DNA of 64,000 nucleotides from a beta proteobacterium AAP99 (GTDB lineage: Bacteria; Pseudomonadota; Gammaproteobacteria; Burkholderiales; Burkholderiaceae_C), in contig LJIA01000009.1 in NCBI GenBank assembly GCA_001295775.1, forward strand, positions 1 through 64,000. Reading direction: 5' to 3'. Below are positions 45,485 to 56,198 of this stretch, in pieces (the stretch's first letter is position 1; each line of letters opens with the position of its first letter). The notes beneath the pieces were generated by a model. That model was not told where the DNA came from and did no database searches. It worked only from the letters and a program-made list of their open reading frames with translations. The translations under genes were made by a program, and so were the position numbers.

Positions 45485-47317
45485 TCACTTCCCCCACGAA
45501 TCCTTCAACCCCACCGCCATGTTGAAGACGGGCTTCTCGGCCGTGTGGTCCTTGCGGTCGGCGACGAAGTAGCCGATGCGTTCGAACTGGAACTTGTCGT
45601 CCGGCTTGGCTTTCGCCAGTGAGGGTTCGAGCCAGGCGGTGACGACCTGTTTGCTCTTGGGGTTGACCACGGAGAGGAAGTCGCGGCCGCCGGCGTCGGG
45701 GTGGGGTTCGGTGAAGAAGCGGTCGTACAGGCGCACTTCGGCGGCCACGGCATCTACGGCGCTGACCCAGGTGATGACGCCCTTGACCTTGTAGGTGTCT
45801 GCGCCCGGGGTGCCGCTCTTGCTGTCTGGGAAGTAGGTGGCGTGGACTTCGGTGATGTTTCCTGCTTCGTCTTTCTTGAAGCCGGTGCATTCGACGACGA
45901 AGCCGTACTTCAGCCGGACCTTGCTGCCGGCCACGGCGTCGCCGGCGGCGTTCGTGTGCGGCGGGTACAGGCGGTGGTAGCCCTTCTCCGGCACTTCCAT
46001 GAAGTCCTCGGCCTCGATCCAGAGCTCGCGGCTGAACTGGAAGTGGCGCATGCCCAGTTCCGGCTTCTGCGGATGCGCGGGGGCGCTGCAGGCCACGGGC
46101 GCGCCCTCGAAGTTGGTGATGACAAGCTTGAGCGGCTTGACCACGGCCATGGCGCGGGCGGCGCGGCCTTCCAGGTCTTCGCGCAGGGTGGCTTCGAGCA
46201 CGGAATAGTCGATCCAGCTGTTGGCCTTGCTGGCGCCGGTGCGATCGCAGAACAGGCGCAGGGCTTCGGGCGTGTAGCCACGGCGGCGCAGGCCGACGAG
46301 GGTGGGCATGCGCGGGTCGTCCCAGCCGTCCACGTGCTTTTCATCGACCAGCTGCTTGAGCTTGCGCTTGCTGGTGACGATGTAGGTGAGGTTCAGGCGG
46401 GCAAATTCGTACTGGTGGGGCAGGGGCTTGGCGAGCAGGCCGCCCACTACGCGCCCGTCCGGGAGCGTCTTGGTCTCCGCCAGGCGCTCGAGCAGCCAGT
46501 CATAGAAGGGGCGCTGGTCTTCGAATTCGAGCGTGCAGATGGAGTGGGTGATGTTCTCCAGCGCGTCTTCAATGGGGTGCGCGTAGGTGTACATGGGGTA
46601 GATGCACCAGGCATCGCCCGTGTTGTGGTGGGTGGCGCGCTTGATGCGGTAGAGGGCCGGGTCGCGCAGGTTGATGTTGGGGCTGGCCATGTCGATCTTG
46701 GCGCGCAGCACCATGGAGCCATCGGCATGCTGGCCGGCGCGCATCTCGCGAAAGCGCTGCAGGTTCTCTGCCACCGAGCGGCTGCGCCAGGGCGAGTTGG
46801 TGCCGGGGGTGGTGAAGTCGCCCCGGTTGGCGCGCATCTCCTCGGCGCTCTGTTCGTCCACATAGGCGTGGCCGGCCTCGATGAGATATTCGGCCGCGGC
46901 GTACATGAAGTCGAAGTAGTTGCTGGCGTAGTAGAGGTGCTGCTCGCCCTGGGTAAAGGGGCTGGTCCAGTCGGCGCCGAGCCAGCGCATGGATTCCACG
47001 ATGCTGTCGACGTACTCCTGCTCTTCCTTCTCGGGGTTGGTGTCGTCAAAGCGCAGGTGGAACGCGCCGTGATAGTCACGCGCCACGCCGTGGTTCAGGC
47101 AGATGCTCTTCACATGGCCGATGTGCAGGTAGCCGTTGGGCTCCGGCGGGAAGCGGGTGCGGATCCTGGCGGGGTCGGCGTCGCCCTTGGTCTGCACCGC
47201 AGCGCCTCCGGGCTGGCCGGCCCAGCGGCGCTGTGCGTAGGTGCCCTGCTCCAGATCGCGCTCGATGATGTTGCGCAGGAAGTTGCTGGCTGGGGCGGGG
47301 GCTTCTTTGTTGGACAT
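45485..47317 (-). CDS. glnS: Glutaminyl-tRNA synthetase
   Basis: A 610-residue class I synthetase that charges tRNA-Gln. The HIGH motif is PPEPNGYLHIGHVKS, the KMSKS-equivalent is VTSKRKLKQL, and the GlnRS-specific FDDTNPEKE and PEALRLFCDRTGASK regions are present, followed by the two C-terminal beta-barrels (ELWIEAEDFMEVPEKGYHRLYP). Length exceeds E. coli GlnRS (554) mainly through an insertion around 480-540 in the C-terminal barrels. The ATG at 47317 gives MSNKEAPAPASNFLRNIIERDL. Confidence 0.97.
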   Translation of the reverse strand: MSNKEAPAPASNFLRNIIERDLEQGTYAQRRWAGQPGGAAVQTKGDADPARIRTRFPPEPNGYLHIGHVKSICLNHGVARDYHGAFHLRFDDTNPEKEEQEYVDSIVESMRWLGADWTSPFTQGEQHLYYASNYFDFMYAAAEYLIEAGHAYVDEQSAEEMRANRGDFTTPGTNSPWRSRSVAENLQRFREMRAGQHADGSMVLRAKIDMASPNINLRDPALYRIKRATHHNTGDAWCIYPMYTYAHPIEDALENITHSICTLEFEDQRPFYDWLLERLAETKTLPDGRVVGGLLAKPLPHQYEFARLNLTYIVTSKRKLKQLVDEKHVDGWDDPRMPTLVGLRRRGYTPEALRLFCDRTGASKANSWIDYSVLEATLREDLEGRAARAMAVVKPLKLVITNFEGAPVACSAPAHPQKPELGMRHFQFSRELWIEAEDFMEVPEKGYHRLYPPHTNAAGDAVAGSKVRLKYGFVVECTGFKKDEAGNITEVHATYFPDSKSGTPGADTYKVKGVITWVSAVDAVAAEVRLYDRFFTEPHPDAGGRDFLSVVNPKSKQVVTAWLEPSLAKAKPDDKFQFERIGYFVADRKDHTAEKPVFNMAVGLKDSWGK

Positions 47318-47649
47318 GGAGGTGTGCTGGATCAGTGTGCAGCGCGCCGGATGCTGCGCCGCAGGGTCAATCGATTGTATGGGCGCGGCTTGCGCATTCA
47401 GCCGCGCACAGGCCCGGAGGCGAAAAGCGAGATCGGCTCTGGGTGCGGCTCTTCAGGGCAAAGTGGCTGGAGAAGCTTGCCAGACAAGCGGAACGGGGGT
47501 GCAGGGGGCTCGCGCTGGCAGGCGCTCGCTCTTTCGGCGGCGGCAAGCGGTGCTTGCTGAGCTGCTGCCTGCACGACAAGGCATGCAGGGCACCTGCGGG
47601 GCATGCGCCTCAAGACACCCGCGCGGCGCGCTCGGCGGAGTCGGCCGTG
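47318..47649. other. Intergenic region upstream of glnS (332 bp)
   Basis: It lies between the glnS start and the stop of the periplasmic binding protein gene. It holds copy C of repeat family 1 and should contain the glnS promoter. No gene is supported. Confidence 0.5.
47442..47494 (+). repeat. Dispersed intergenic repeat, family 1, copy C
   Basis: This copy keeps CAAAGTGGCTGGAGAA and CCAGACAAGCGGAA at the same spacing as copies A and B, with CTCTTCAG in place of CTTTCCAG upstream. It is more divergent at its edges; GGCAA/TTGCC can form a short stem around the core. Confidence 0.7.
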
Positions 47650-48420
47650 CTAGTTCTGCCCCGGCACGAGCCCGTCGCCAATCATGGCGTCGATGCGCTT
47701 GAGCAGCGCGTCTGGTGTCTTGAGCGAGCACATGATGTAGCGCTGGCTGCCCTGCCTGGGCAGATCGCTCAGCGGGAGGCGCGCCAGGCGCGTGTCTCCG
47801 GCTTCGTGCTTGAGAAACCAGTTCAGTTCTTCTTCAGTCACGAGGGCCAGCGGCATGCGACCGCTGACCACCATGCGCAGCAACTGCTCGCTGGTCACGG
47901 TGGGGCGCTCCAGCATGGTGGGGTGCGCGCTGAGGATGGCGTCGATCTCCGCGCCGTACGAAATGCCGGACACCGCGCCCAGGCGCCACGCACCGCGCGC
48001 GAGCAGCTGCGACAGGCTGCTCACGCCCGCGTAGGTGGACACGGGAAGCGCAGATACCACCAGCATGCCGCGGTCGCGGTACAGCGGGCGGCTGAACTTG
48101 GCGAAGCGTTCGCGCTCTGCATTCTTGAACCATCCCAGCGAACACATCGCGGACTGGTTGGCCTCGATCTCGGCCAGGATGCGCTTGGGGGGCCGTTGCT
48201 CGAAGCTGAGCCTCAGGCCCGCCGCGGGACCGCGCTGGCGCAACGGTTCGATCAGCGTGCCGCGCGCCACGCCAGAGCCGTTGCCGAAGTAGAGCGGCGG
48301 CTTTTCCGGAAAGCTCAGATGCAGGGGCTCGCCGCCGACCTGCGCAGACACGGGACTCAGCACGCTCAAGGCGAGCATGCTCAAGACAAGCAAATGGCGT
48401 GCACGCAAGCGAGGCCTCAC
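47650..48420 (-). CDS. Periplasmic solute-binding protein, family 3-like
   Basis: A 256-residue exported protein. The start is taken as GTG at 48420, directly before the signal peptide (RHLLVLSMLALSVLSPVSAQ). The mature part has the two-lobed SBP_bac_3 pattern: LHLSFPEKPPLYFGNGSGVARGTLIEPL, CSLGWFKNAERERFAKFSRPLYRDRGMLVV and the lobe-2 LARGAWRLGAVSGISYGAEID. There is no adjacent ABC permease or ATPase, so it may be an orphan receptor or an enzyme-like relative. The ligand is unknown; the MCSLGWFK motif resembles other orphan binding proteins in this order. Confidence 0.82.
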   Translation of the reverse strand: MRPRLRARHLLVLSMLALSVLSPVSAQVGGEPLHLSFPEKPPLYFGNGSGVARGTLIEPLRQRGPAAGLRLSFEQRPPKRILAEIEANQSAMCSLGWFKNAERERFAKFSRPLYRDRGMLVVSALPVSTYAGVSSLSQLLARGAWRLGAVSGISYGAEIDAILSAHPTMLERPTVTSEQLLRMVVSGRMPLALVTEEELNWFLKHEAGDTRLARLPLSDLPRQGSQRYIMCSLKTPDALLKRIDAMIGDGLVPGQN

Positions 48421-48604
48421 TGTTCGACACCCGCCCCCTCTCCCTGCGGGCATTCTATGTGCGCATCGCTGATTCTCTGCACTCGTTCGCGAGCAGATTC
48501 TGAACGGCATCGTTTGCGCTTGCCGCTGCGTCGCAATGTTGTGGTGTCGGTGCGCGGACCTTGGCGGCGGCCGCGCTGGCGCACCGTTCAATTCGCCAAA
48601 ACGA

Positions 48605-48629
48605 AACGGCCCCGCGTTGCGGAGCCGTT
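48605..48629 (-). terminator. Terminator downstream of the tRNA gene
   Basis: AACGGCCCCGC (48605-48615) and GCGGAGCCGTT (48619-48629) form an 11-bp stem with one mismatch and a 3-base loop. On the minus strand the stem is followed by TTCGTTTT. Confidence 0.65.
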
Positions 48630-48635
48630 GGTGTT

Positions 48636-48712
<77 letters not shown>

Positions 48713-48732
48713 TGAGCCGCGCATTATGACAC

Positions 48733-48764
48733 AAAAAAGCCCGCGACCTTGCGGGCGCGGGCTT
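48733..48764 (-). terminator. Rho-independent terminator of the MFS transporter gene
   Basis: AAGCCCGCG (48737-48745) and CGCGGGCTT (48756-48764) form a 9-bp stem; on the minus strand it is followed by six T residues. It lies 58 bases after the transporter stop and before the tRNA. Confidence 0.8.
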
Positions 48765-48821
48765 GGAATGGTCGGTGGTTTTTGCTGGGGCATCACCGTG
48801 GCCGACCGGAGGAGTGATGCG

Positions 48822-50495
48822 TCAGTCGTGGGCGTAGATGTCCACGTCCTTGGTCTCCTTGACGAACAGGGTGCCGATCACGAAGGTCATGACCGCGATC
48901 ACGATCGGGTACCAGAGGCCGGCGTAGATGTTGCCCTGCGCCAGCACGATGGCCGCGGCAATCGCCGGCACGAAGCCGCCGAACCAGCCGTTGCCGATGT
49001 GATACGGCAGGCTCATCGAGGTGTAGCGGATCCGTGTGGGGAAGAGCTCCACCAGCATCGCCGCGATCGGCCCGTACACCATGGTCACGTAGATCACCAT
49101 GATGGTCAGGATGGCCACGATCATGAACCAGTTGAAGGACAGCGGGGCGATCGGGTCGGCCTTGGCGGGGTACTTCGCTTCGGCCAGTGCCGCAGTCAGC
49201 TCCTTGTCGAAGCGGGCCTTCTGCTCCTTGGCGTCCGGCGCCTTGCCGTCATAGGCGACGATGGCCTTCTCGCCCACCTTGATGGTGGCCGGCGTGCCGG
49301 GGGCGACCGCGACCTTGTCGTAGCTGATGCCCTTGCTGGCCAGCGCGGCGGTGGCGAGGTCACAGGCGTTGGTGAACTTGGCCGTGCCCGTGGGGTTGAA
49401 CTGGAAGCTGCAGGTGGCGGGATCGGCCTCGACCTTGATCGGCGCGGCGGCAATCGCTGCCTCGAGCTTGGGGTTGGCGTAGTGCGTCAGCGCCTTGAAC
49501 AGCGGGAAGTAGGTCAGCGCCGCGATCAGGCAGCCGGCCATGATGATGGGCTTGCGGCCGATCTTGTCCGACAGCGAGCCGAACAGCAGGAAGAAGGGCG
49601 TGCCGATGATCAGCGACAGCGCGATCAGGATGTTGGCCGTGGCGCCGTCCACCTTCAGGTAGGTCTGCAGGAAGAACAGGGCATAGAACTGACCGGTGTA
49701 CCAGACCACGGCCTGGCCGGCGGTCAGACCCAGCAGGGCGAGGATCACGATCTTCAGGTTCTTCCACTGGCCGAAGGACTCCGACAGCGGGGCCTTGGAG
49801 GTCTTGCCTTCGGCCTTCATGCGGGCGAAGGCGGGCGACTCACTAAGCTGCATGCGGATCCAGATGGACACCACGAGCAGGATGCCGGAGAAGGCATAGG
49901 GCACACGCCAGCCCCAGTCGGCAAACTCCTTCTCGCCGATCGTCAGCCGGGTGCCCAGAATCACCATCAGCGCGAGCATCAGGCCCACGGTGGCGGTGGT
50001 CTGGATCCAGGCGGTGTAGGCGCCGCGGCGGCCCATGGGCGCGTGCTCGGCCACGTAGGTGGCGGCGCCACCGTACTCACCGCCCAGCGCCAGGCCCTGC
50101 AACAGTCGCAGGCTGATCAGGATGATCGGCGCAGCAATGCCCCAGCTGGCGTAGCCCGGCAGGAAGGCCACCACGAAGGTGGACATGCCCATCAGCAGGA
50201 TCGTGACCAGGAAGGTGTACTTGCGCCCGACGAGATCGCCCAGGCGGCCGAACACCAGCGCGCCGAAGGGCCGCACCGCAAAACCGGCGGCAAAGGCCAG
50301 CAGGGTGAAGATGTCACGCGTGGACGGATCCAGCGGCGCGAAGAACTGCGCACCGATGATCGCCGTGAGCACGCCGAACAGATAGAAGTCGTACCACTCA
50401 AACACCGTGCCCAGTGACGACGCGAGGATGACCTTCTTCTCCTCGGGTGACATCGGGCGGACGGCTGAGCCCGCGCCTGCTGTGGTTGTTGCCAT
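48822..50495 (-). CDS. MFS transporter of the metabolite:H+ symporter (ProP/ShiA) type with a periplasmic insert
   Basis: A 557-residue transporter. The first half shows the family motifs LGTVFEWYDFYLFG, RPFGALVFGRLGDLVGRK and LRLLQGLALGGEYGGA. The repeat of motif A is GSLSDKIGRK after TM8. Residues 340-452 form an unusual hydrophilic insert of about 110 residues between two helices, with Cys362 and Cys378, where standard members have a short loop. Likely substrates are osmolytes or carboxylates. The ATG at 50495 has AGGAG close upstream. The gene stands alone and ends in a terminator. Confidence 0.92.
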   Translation of the reverse strand: MATTTAGAGSAVRPMSPEEKKVILASSLGTVFEWYDFYLFGVLTAIIGAQFFAPLDPSTRDIFTLLAFAAGFAVRPFGALVFGRLGDLVGRKYTFLVTILLMGMSTFVVAFLPGYASWGIAAPIILISLRLLQGLALGGEYGGAATYVAEHAPMGRRGAYTAWIQTTATVGLMLALMVILGTRLTIGEKEFADWGWRVPYAFSGILLVVSIWIRMQLSESPAFARMKAEGKTSKAPLSESFGQWKNLKIVILALLGLTAGQAVVWYTGQFYALFFLQTYLKVDGATANILIALSLIIGTPFFLLFGSLSDKIGRKPIIMAGCLIAALTYFPLFKALTHYANPKLEAAIAAAPIKVEADPATCSFQFNPTGTAKFTNACDLATAALASKGISYDKVAVAPGTPATIKVGEKAIVAYDGKAPDAKEQKARFDKELTAALAEAKYPAKADPIAPLSFNWFMIVAILTIMVIYVTMVYGPIAAMLVELFPTRIRYTSMSLPYHIGNGWFGGFVPAIAAAIVLAQGNIYAGLWYPIVIAVMTFVIGTLFVKETKDVDIYAHD

Positions 50496-51153
50496 GTCTC
50501 CTGACTCCTCCAAAATCAGCCCCAGTCGCGGGACCATGGGTTGAAGCCTAGGGATTAGCCCTTACACCACCCTTGCCGCAAACTTACCTGCAACTTACGC
50601 TGCAATGCAGCAATTTGCCGGTGGATTCGATGCAATTGGCGGTATTTGCGGCCGGTTTGCGAGGCGTTGTCTGCAGAACCCGCACAGTGCTGCGCCGGTG
50701 GAGGTGCGCCTGAAGTGCCAGGCGCCTATTGCGCTGCCGCAAATGTCGCTTCTCCGGCCGCTTTTTGGGGTGGACATTTTTTGCATGCCGCGTCTCGGGG
50801 CGCGACCGGCTGCCGACGCCAGCGGCTGCCGCGGGCTGAGGCCGGGGGCGTCGGCGGGCTGCCTGATCGAGCAGCGCTCGATGAGCGATATTTTCAACAT
50901 CTGTTTGAAAAACAGCGCTTTATGAGACTGGTTTTCAACGTTGGGTTGAATACATCGATGAGACCCTTTCCGCATGTGGCGTGCGGATCTCGGCCAGTTT
51001 TCGGATTTGAAATCAGCGTTGCATCTCATGCTGAAGCGTAGCCAATGCGGGCTCTGAGGACGCGTGCCGGAGTGTGCAGGAGCCGTGCGCTGGGTGTTTT
51101 TGTCCTGCGGCCTGTCCTGCCCCCGGTTCAAGCGCCGGGGCCGGCAAGCACCT
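50496..51153. other. Long intergenic region (658 bp)
   Basis: This is the longest gene-free gap in the window, between the MFS gene and the sensor kinase gene, both on the minus strand. The part near 50880-50960 is AT-richer and contains several ATTTTCAAC-like words, and the family 2 repeat lies at 50962. Reading frames of 100-180 codons exist on both strands but lack any leader, domain or ribosome-binding site, so I do not call them genes. Confidence 0.5.
50962..51030 (+). repeat. Dispersed intergenic repeat, family 2
   Basis: The sequence CTTTCCGCATGTGGCGTGCGG and the following 45 bases match the copy at 10892 with only scattered changes, ending in the shared GCATCTCA. CCGCA/TGCGG would form a stem. 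Both copies lie between two genes read on the minus strand. Confidence 0.5.
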
Positions 51154-52839
51154 TCAAGCTTCCACCACCGGAATCGGCTCGTTGCTGGCGCCGGCGGTAA
51201 AGATGATGCGCACCACCAGCCCGCTGCCGCCGTGTGCCGGGTCCATCAGCCGCAGATCGGCGCCGTGCTGGCGCACGATCTCGCGCACGATCGCCAGGCC
51301 CAAACCGCTCCCATCCGCGCTGCCGTCGGTGTTGCCGCCCAGAATCCGATAGAAGGGCTCCAGCACCCGTTCGCGCTCGCTCTCCGGAATGCCCGGGCCG
51401 CTGTCTTCCACCTCCAGCATGGGTACCGGCTGGTGCCAGACGCGCACCGTGATATGCCCCGGCCGCCCCGGCGCCACCGGCGTGTAGCGCAGGGCGTTGT
51501 CGATCAGGTTCTTGAGCAGCTCGCGCAGCATGGTGGGGGCAGCCAGCACGCGCACGTCGTCATCGGACGTCTCGAAACCCAGATCGTGCCCGCGCTGCAG
51601 GGCCTCGGGTACCCAGTCGGCGGTGACCTCGCTGGCCAGCGCGACGAGATCCACCGGCTCCAGCGGCTCGTGGGTGGCGGACTGATTCTCCGCCCGCGCC
51701 AGACTCAGCAGCTGCGTGGCCAGACGCGAGGCCTGCTGGCTGCCGCGCGCGATCTGCTTCAGGCTGCGCTCCAGTTCTTCGCGCGAGGACTCGCGCATGG
51801 CGAGTTCGGCCTGCATGCGCAGACCGGCCAGCGGCGTCTTGAGCTGGTGGGCGGCGTCGGCCACGAAGCGGCGCTGATTGGCGATGTTCTCCTCCAGGCG
51901 CACCAGCACATTGTTGAACGCCGCCACCAGGGGTGCGAGTTCCGTGGGCGCTTCGCGCAGGTCGATGGGGGTGAGGTTCTCCGCGCCGCGGTCGCGCAGC
52001 TTGTCCGAGATCACATCGAGCGGCTGGATGCCGCGCGCCAGACCAAGCCAGATCAGCAGTACGGCAATGGGCAGCATCACCAGCTGCGGGATGGACACCC
52101 CCTGAAGAATCTCGCGGGCGAGCGCGCGGCGCTTGACGCTGCTTTCGGCCACCTGCACAAGCACATAGGCCGGGTTCGCGGCGTCGTTTGCGGCTGATTC
52201 CGCCGGGTCGAGCGTGCTGCTGCGTGCGCCGGGGGCAGGCAAGCCGCGCGGCAGTTCGACCCAGGTGTACGCGACGCGCCAGTCGTCATCGAAGAAGCGC
52301 AGGTCCTGCAGATAGATGCGCCCGGGCTCGGCGTCGTTCGGGTCATCGTTGATGCGAGGCATCGGCAGGCTCGGGTCGCCCGCCAGGGTGTCGCCCCCAG
52401 CCTGGCGCACCTGGAAGATCTGCGGAGATTCGGAGTCACTGCGGATGAGGCGCCGGCCCAGTTCGGCCAGCGCGACGGGGTTGGTCCCGACTCGCCGCAC
52501 CTGCTCGGCCAGCGCTTCGGTGGCCACTTCAAGGCTGCGGTCGAACGGCCCGCTGCCGATGGCCTGCGCAATCGGGTAAGTGAGTGCCACACCCAGCGGC
52601 CAGAGCAGCAGCAGCGGCATCAGCACCCAGATCATGATCTGCCCGAACAGGGATCGCGCGGGCTTGGGGCCGTCGGCCGGCGGCGGCGGGGCCTCGATCA
52701 CGCCCGTGGGTTCCAGATCGATGCGCCGGCTGGCACCCCCACGCTGCCCCGCTGCCCAGCGCGCGCGCGCCGCCGAGGCGCTGGCAGCGTCGGCGGCAGC
52801 GCCTGGTGGGCGGTCTTCGGCGGGCAGGCCTTCGCTCAT
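51154..52839 (-). CDS. Sensor histidine kinase, TctE-like
   Basis: A 561-residue membrane kinase. After a 60-residue Ala/Pro-rich cytoplasmic tail come TM1 ([19 protein letters not shown]), a periplasmic domain of about 160 residues typical of the TctE/2CSK_N group, TM2 ([19 protein letters not shown]), HAMP, a HisKA domain with His in [16 protein letters not shown], and the ATPase domain ([27 protein letters not shown]). TctE kinases respond to tricarboxylates. The ligand here is only inferred from similarity. The response regulator gene lies 140 bases upstream on the same strand and is presumably its partner. Confidence 0.93.
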   Translation of the reverse strand: MSEGLPAEDRPPGAAADAASASAARARWAAGQRGGASRRIDLEPTGVIEAPPPPADGPKPARSLFGQIMIWVLMPLLLLWPLGVALTYPIAQAIGSGPFDRSLEVATEALAEQVRRVGTNPVALAELGRRLIRSDSESPQIFQVRQAGGDTLAGDPSLPMPRINDDPNDAEPGRIYLQDLRFFDDDWRVAYTWVELPRGLPAPGARSSTLDPAESAANDAANPAYVLVQVAESSVKRRALAREILQGVSIPQLVMLPIAVLLIWLGLARGIQPLDVISDKLRDRGAENLTPIDLREAPTELAPLVAAFNNVLVRLEENIANQRRFVADAAHQLKTPLAGLRMQAELAMRESSREELERSLKQIARGSQQASRLATQLLSLARAENQSATHEPLEPVDLVALASEVTADWVPEALQRGHDLGFETSDDDVRVLAAPTMLRELLKNLIDNALRYTPVAPGRPGHITVRVWHQPVPMLEVEDSGPGIPESERERVLEPFYRILGGNTDGSADGSGLGLAIVREIVRQHGADLRLMDPAHGGSGLVVRIIFTAGASNEPIPVVEA

Positions 52840-52979
52840 GGGGCTTGGTGAAATTCAGAACGGCGGGGCGGCAGGGCGATCAGGCTGATCCGGTTTGGCC
52901 CGCGGGGCTGCCGCACGAGCCGGCGCTCGGCTGGGCGGGCGCTCAAGCGGTCGCACCCGGTGCAGCGTCGAGCGTATCG

Positions 52980-53645
52980 CTAGACCTTTTCCAGGCAGTA
53001 GCCCAGCCCCCGAACGGTGGCAATGCGCACGCCTTCTGTCTCGATCTTCTTGCGCAGGCGGTGCACGTAGACCTCGATGGCATTGTTGGAGACTTCCTCG
53101 CCCCACTCGCAGAGGTGGTCCACCAGCTGCTGCTTGCTCACCAGGCGCCCGGCGCGCGAGAGCAGCACTTCCAGCAGGCCGATCTCGCGTGCGGACAGGT
53201 CCACCATCTTCTCGTTGATGTACGCCACGCGCCCCACTTGATCGAAGGCCAGCGCGCCGTGGCGCAGCAGGGTGGGGCCGCCGCCTGCGCCGCGCCGCAC
53301 CAGCGCGCGCACGCGGGCTTCCAGCTCTTCCAGGGCGAAGGGCTTGGCCATGTAGTCGTCGGCGCCAAGGTCCAGGCCCTTGACTCGGGCATCCACGCTG
53401 TCCGCCGCGGTGAGGATCAATACCGGCAGGCGGCTGTCGCGCCCGCGCAGGCGGCGCAGCACATCCAGACCGCTCATCTTGGGCAGGCCCAGATCGAGGA
53501 TCAGAAGATCGAATTCCTGCGTGGACAGGGCGTAGTCCGCCTCCGTCCCGGAGGCCACGGCATCCACCGCGTAGCCGGCGCGGCGCAGCGAGCGCAGCAA
53601 TCCGTCGGCCAGCACGGGGTCATCTTCCGCCAGCAGGATGCGCAT
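52980..53645 (-). CDS. OmpR-family response regulator, TctD-like
   Basis: A 221-residue DNA-binding regulator. The receiver has the acidic pocket EDD (residues 7-9), phospho-acceptor Asp in LLILDLGLP and Lys in DDYMAKPF. The winged-helix output domain contains [25 protein letters not shown] and [11 protein letters not shown]. It is transcribed before the TctE-like kinase. Target promoters are unknown; TctD homologues control tricarboxylate transport, but no tctCBA genes are in this window. Confidence 0.93.
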   Translation of the reverse strand: MRILLAEDDPVLADGLLRSLRRAGYAVDAVASGTEADYALSTQEFDLLILDLGLPKMSGLDVLRRLRGRDSRLPVLILTAADSVDARVKGLDLGADDYMAKPFALEELEARVRALVRRGAGGGPTLLRHGALAFDQVGRVAYINEKMVDLSAREIGLLEVLLSRAGRLVSKQQLVDHLCEWGEEVSNNAIEVYVHRLRKKIETEGVRIATVRGLGYCLEKV

Positions 53646-53931
53646 GCAGTCTCCTCGTTGTTTTCGCCTGCATCGGTGCGGCGCGGCAGCGCGAGAGGCG
53701 CGCAGCGGCCCGGCAAGTCGGCTTTGTGAACTCAGTGTATCGATGCCCCAGTGCCGTGTCAGTGCAAACCCGATCTGCGGTTTGGGCTGAAGCTGCGCTG
53801 GATCAAGTGACCATCAGCCGCCGTGAGCGTTGCATCCAGCCGCTCCGGTGCCCGCGCAAGCGCGACATGCCGCGCCGTGTCGGGCGGATGCAACAGGCAA
53901 GCGGCCCGTCAACGTGTGTCGGGTCGGCTGC

Positions 53932-53960
53932 TTGCACCCTGTTAAAAACACAGGTACTGT
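53932..53960 (+). promoter_or_regulatory. Likely recA promoter
   Basis: TTGCAC (53932-53937) and TACTGT (53955-53960) are spaced by 17 bases, matching a sigma-70 promoter with a weak minus-10 box. The LexA site overlaps the minus-10 box, as expected for an SOS gene. Confidence 0.55.
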
Positions 53961-53972
53961 ACAGATCAACAG
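53957..53972 (+). promoter_or_regulatory. LexA (SOS) box upstream of recA
   Basis: CTGT at 53957-53960, eight bases, then ACAG at 53969-53972 gives CTGTACAGATCAACAG, a full match to the CTGT-N8-ACAG LexA operator of beta- and gammaproteobacteria. It lies 186 bases before the recA start. Confidence 0.85.
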
Positions 53973-54157
53973 CCTGTGCAAGAAACCAGATCAGCGCCGT
54001 GACAGGTCTGGCCCGCCGGGCGCAGTACCTCCCGGAGCGTCAAGCAATGAGTGAACCGTTCCCTGCCGCTGGCTCAGCTAAAGTGACCGCCTCCTCGGAT
54101 GACCGCAAGGCCAGCCGTGCAGCCGGCGCGATCATCCACCCCCTAGAAGGACGCATC

Positions 54158-55258
<1,101 letters not shown>

Positions 55259-55514
55259 TTCGAGCAGGTCTGGTGCTCGGCGCCTGCAACCGGTGCCGGG
55301 CTTTTGGCTCTGAGTATGTTGCAAATGATGCAAATTCGATCTGAGAGACCTATCGGTTCTCGTTTATCTATTGATCGCTGAGCTCATGTACAACTTCCGA
55401 GCGGCCGACCAGCCTCCCTCTTTCGGGTCATCGCGCAGCCGCCGGGCGTTCATGCGCCATGGTGCTCTCCTTCACACGACTCGCTGAGGTTCCTGTGCCC
55501 CGGCGGCTTGCGCG

Positions 55515-56117
55515 ATGAACCGAAGCTCTCTCAAGCGTCCACCTGCCCGGCATCCGGCCAGCCGCGCCGACGATGACGACGGATTTGAGCAGTTTGACGC
55601 TGCGCCAATTGACCGTTCCTCCCCGGATGAAGAAGCGTCTGAAGCCGCGGCAAGTCCGCGGCGATCGGGCCCCACTCTGCTGGCCCGAGCCATTGGCTAT
55701 TTGAGCCGCCGCGAGCACAGCCGTACTGAGCTCGCTCGAAAGCTTGCGCCGCACGCCCTGGCTGCCGGACAAGACGAAGCCGCTGTCGAGCACGTACTGC
55801 AGCAACTCGTTGCCAAAGGGCTCCTGTCGGATGCGCGCTTCGCCGCAAGCCTGAGCCACCGACGCGGCCAGCGGTATGGCACCGCTCGTGTGATGATGGA
55901 ACTTCGTCAGCAGGGTGTCGGCGCGGAGGTGCTGGCCGAAACGCAGTCACAACTGAAGGACACCGAGCTCGAACGCGCCCGTGAGGTGTGGCAGCGCAAG
56001 TTCGGTCAGCCCGCCGGCAACCCTGCGGAGCGCGCCAAGCAGCTGCGATTCCTCCAGTCGCGTGGATTTTCAAGCGAAGTCTGCTACCGCGTCGTCCGCG
56101 AGAGCGAAGCCGCCTAA
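55515..56117 (+). CDS. recX: RecA regulatory protein RecX
   Basis: A 200-residue RecX that caps RecA filaments and inhibits recombinase activity. The core begins at about residue 56 (LARAIGYLSRREHSRTELARKLAPHA) with three helical repeats, including LLSDARFAASLSHRRGQRYGTARVMMELRQQGV. The N-terminal 50 residues are an acidic and Ser/Pro-rich extension not found in shorter RecX proteins; an internal start is possible, but no ribosome-binding site clearly favours one. Position directly after recA supports the call. Confidence 0.93.
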   Translation: MNRSSLKRPPARHPASRADDDDGFEQFDAAPIDRSSPDEEASEAAASPRRSGPTLLARAIGYLSRREHSRTELARKLAPHALAAGQDEAAVEHVLQQLVAKGLLSDARFAASLSHRRGQRYGTARVMMELRQQGVGAEVLAETQSQLKDTELERAREVWQRKFGQPAGNPAERAKQLRFLQSRGFSSEVCYRVVRESEAA

Positions 56118-56198
56118 CGGTCACGAATCGGCCTGCCGCGCGCTGCGAACCAGGCACCACATCGCGAATGCCGGGTTCGGCGCCCATAAACTCGCGGC

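Larger units (their letters stand above)
53646..54157. other. Divergent regulatory region between the response regulator and recA (512 bp)
   Basis: The gap contains the recA promoter and LexA box (53932-53972) followed by a leader of about 190 bases before the recA ATG. An open frame continues upstream of recA in phase but has no sequence like a protein; it is not called. Near 53735-53760 the region is AT-richer, probably the regulator promoter. Confidence 0.6.

Noticed and set aside
45701-47560. Long plus-strand frame opposite glnS (619 codons)
   Set aside because: Mirror of glnS codon bias; Val/Gly/Ala-rich sequence with no domain. The same applies to 48726-50417 opposite the MFS gene and 60740-62278 opposite the kinase.
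50595-51131. Reading frames of 100-180 codons on both strands in the 658-base gap
   Set aside because: No ribosome-binding site, leader, hydrophobic pattern or familiar domain; several alternative frames overlap each other.
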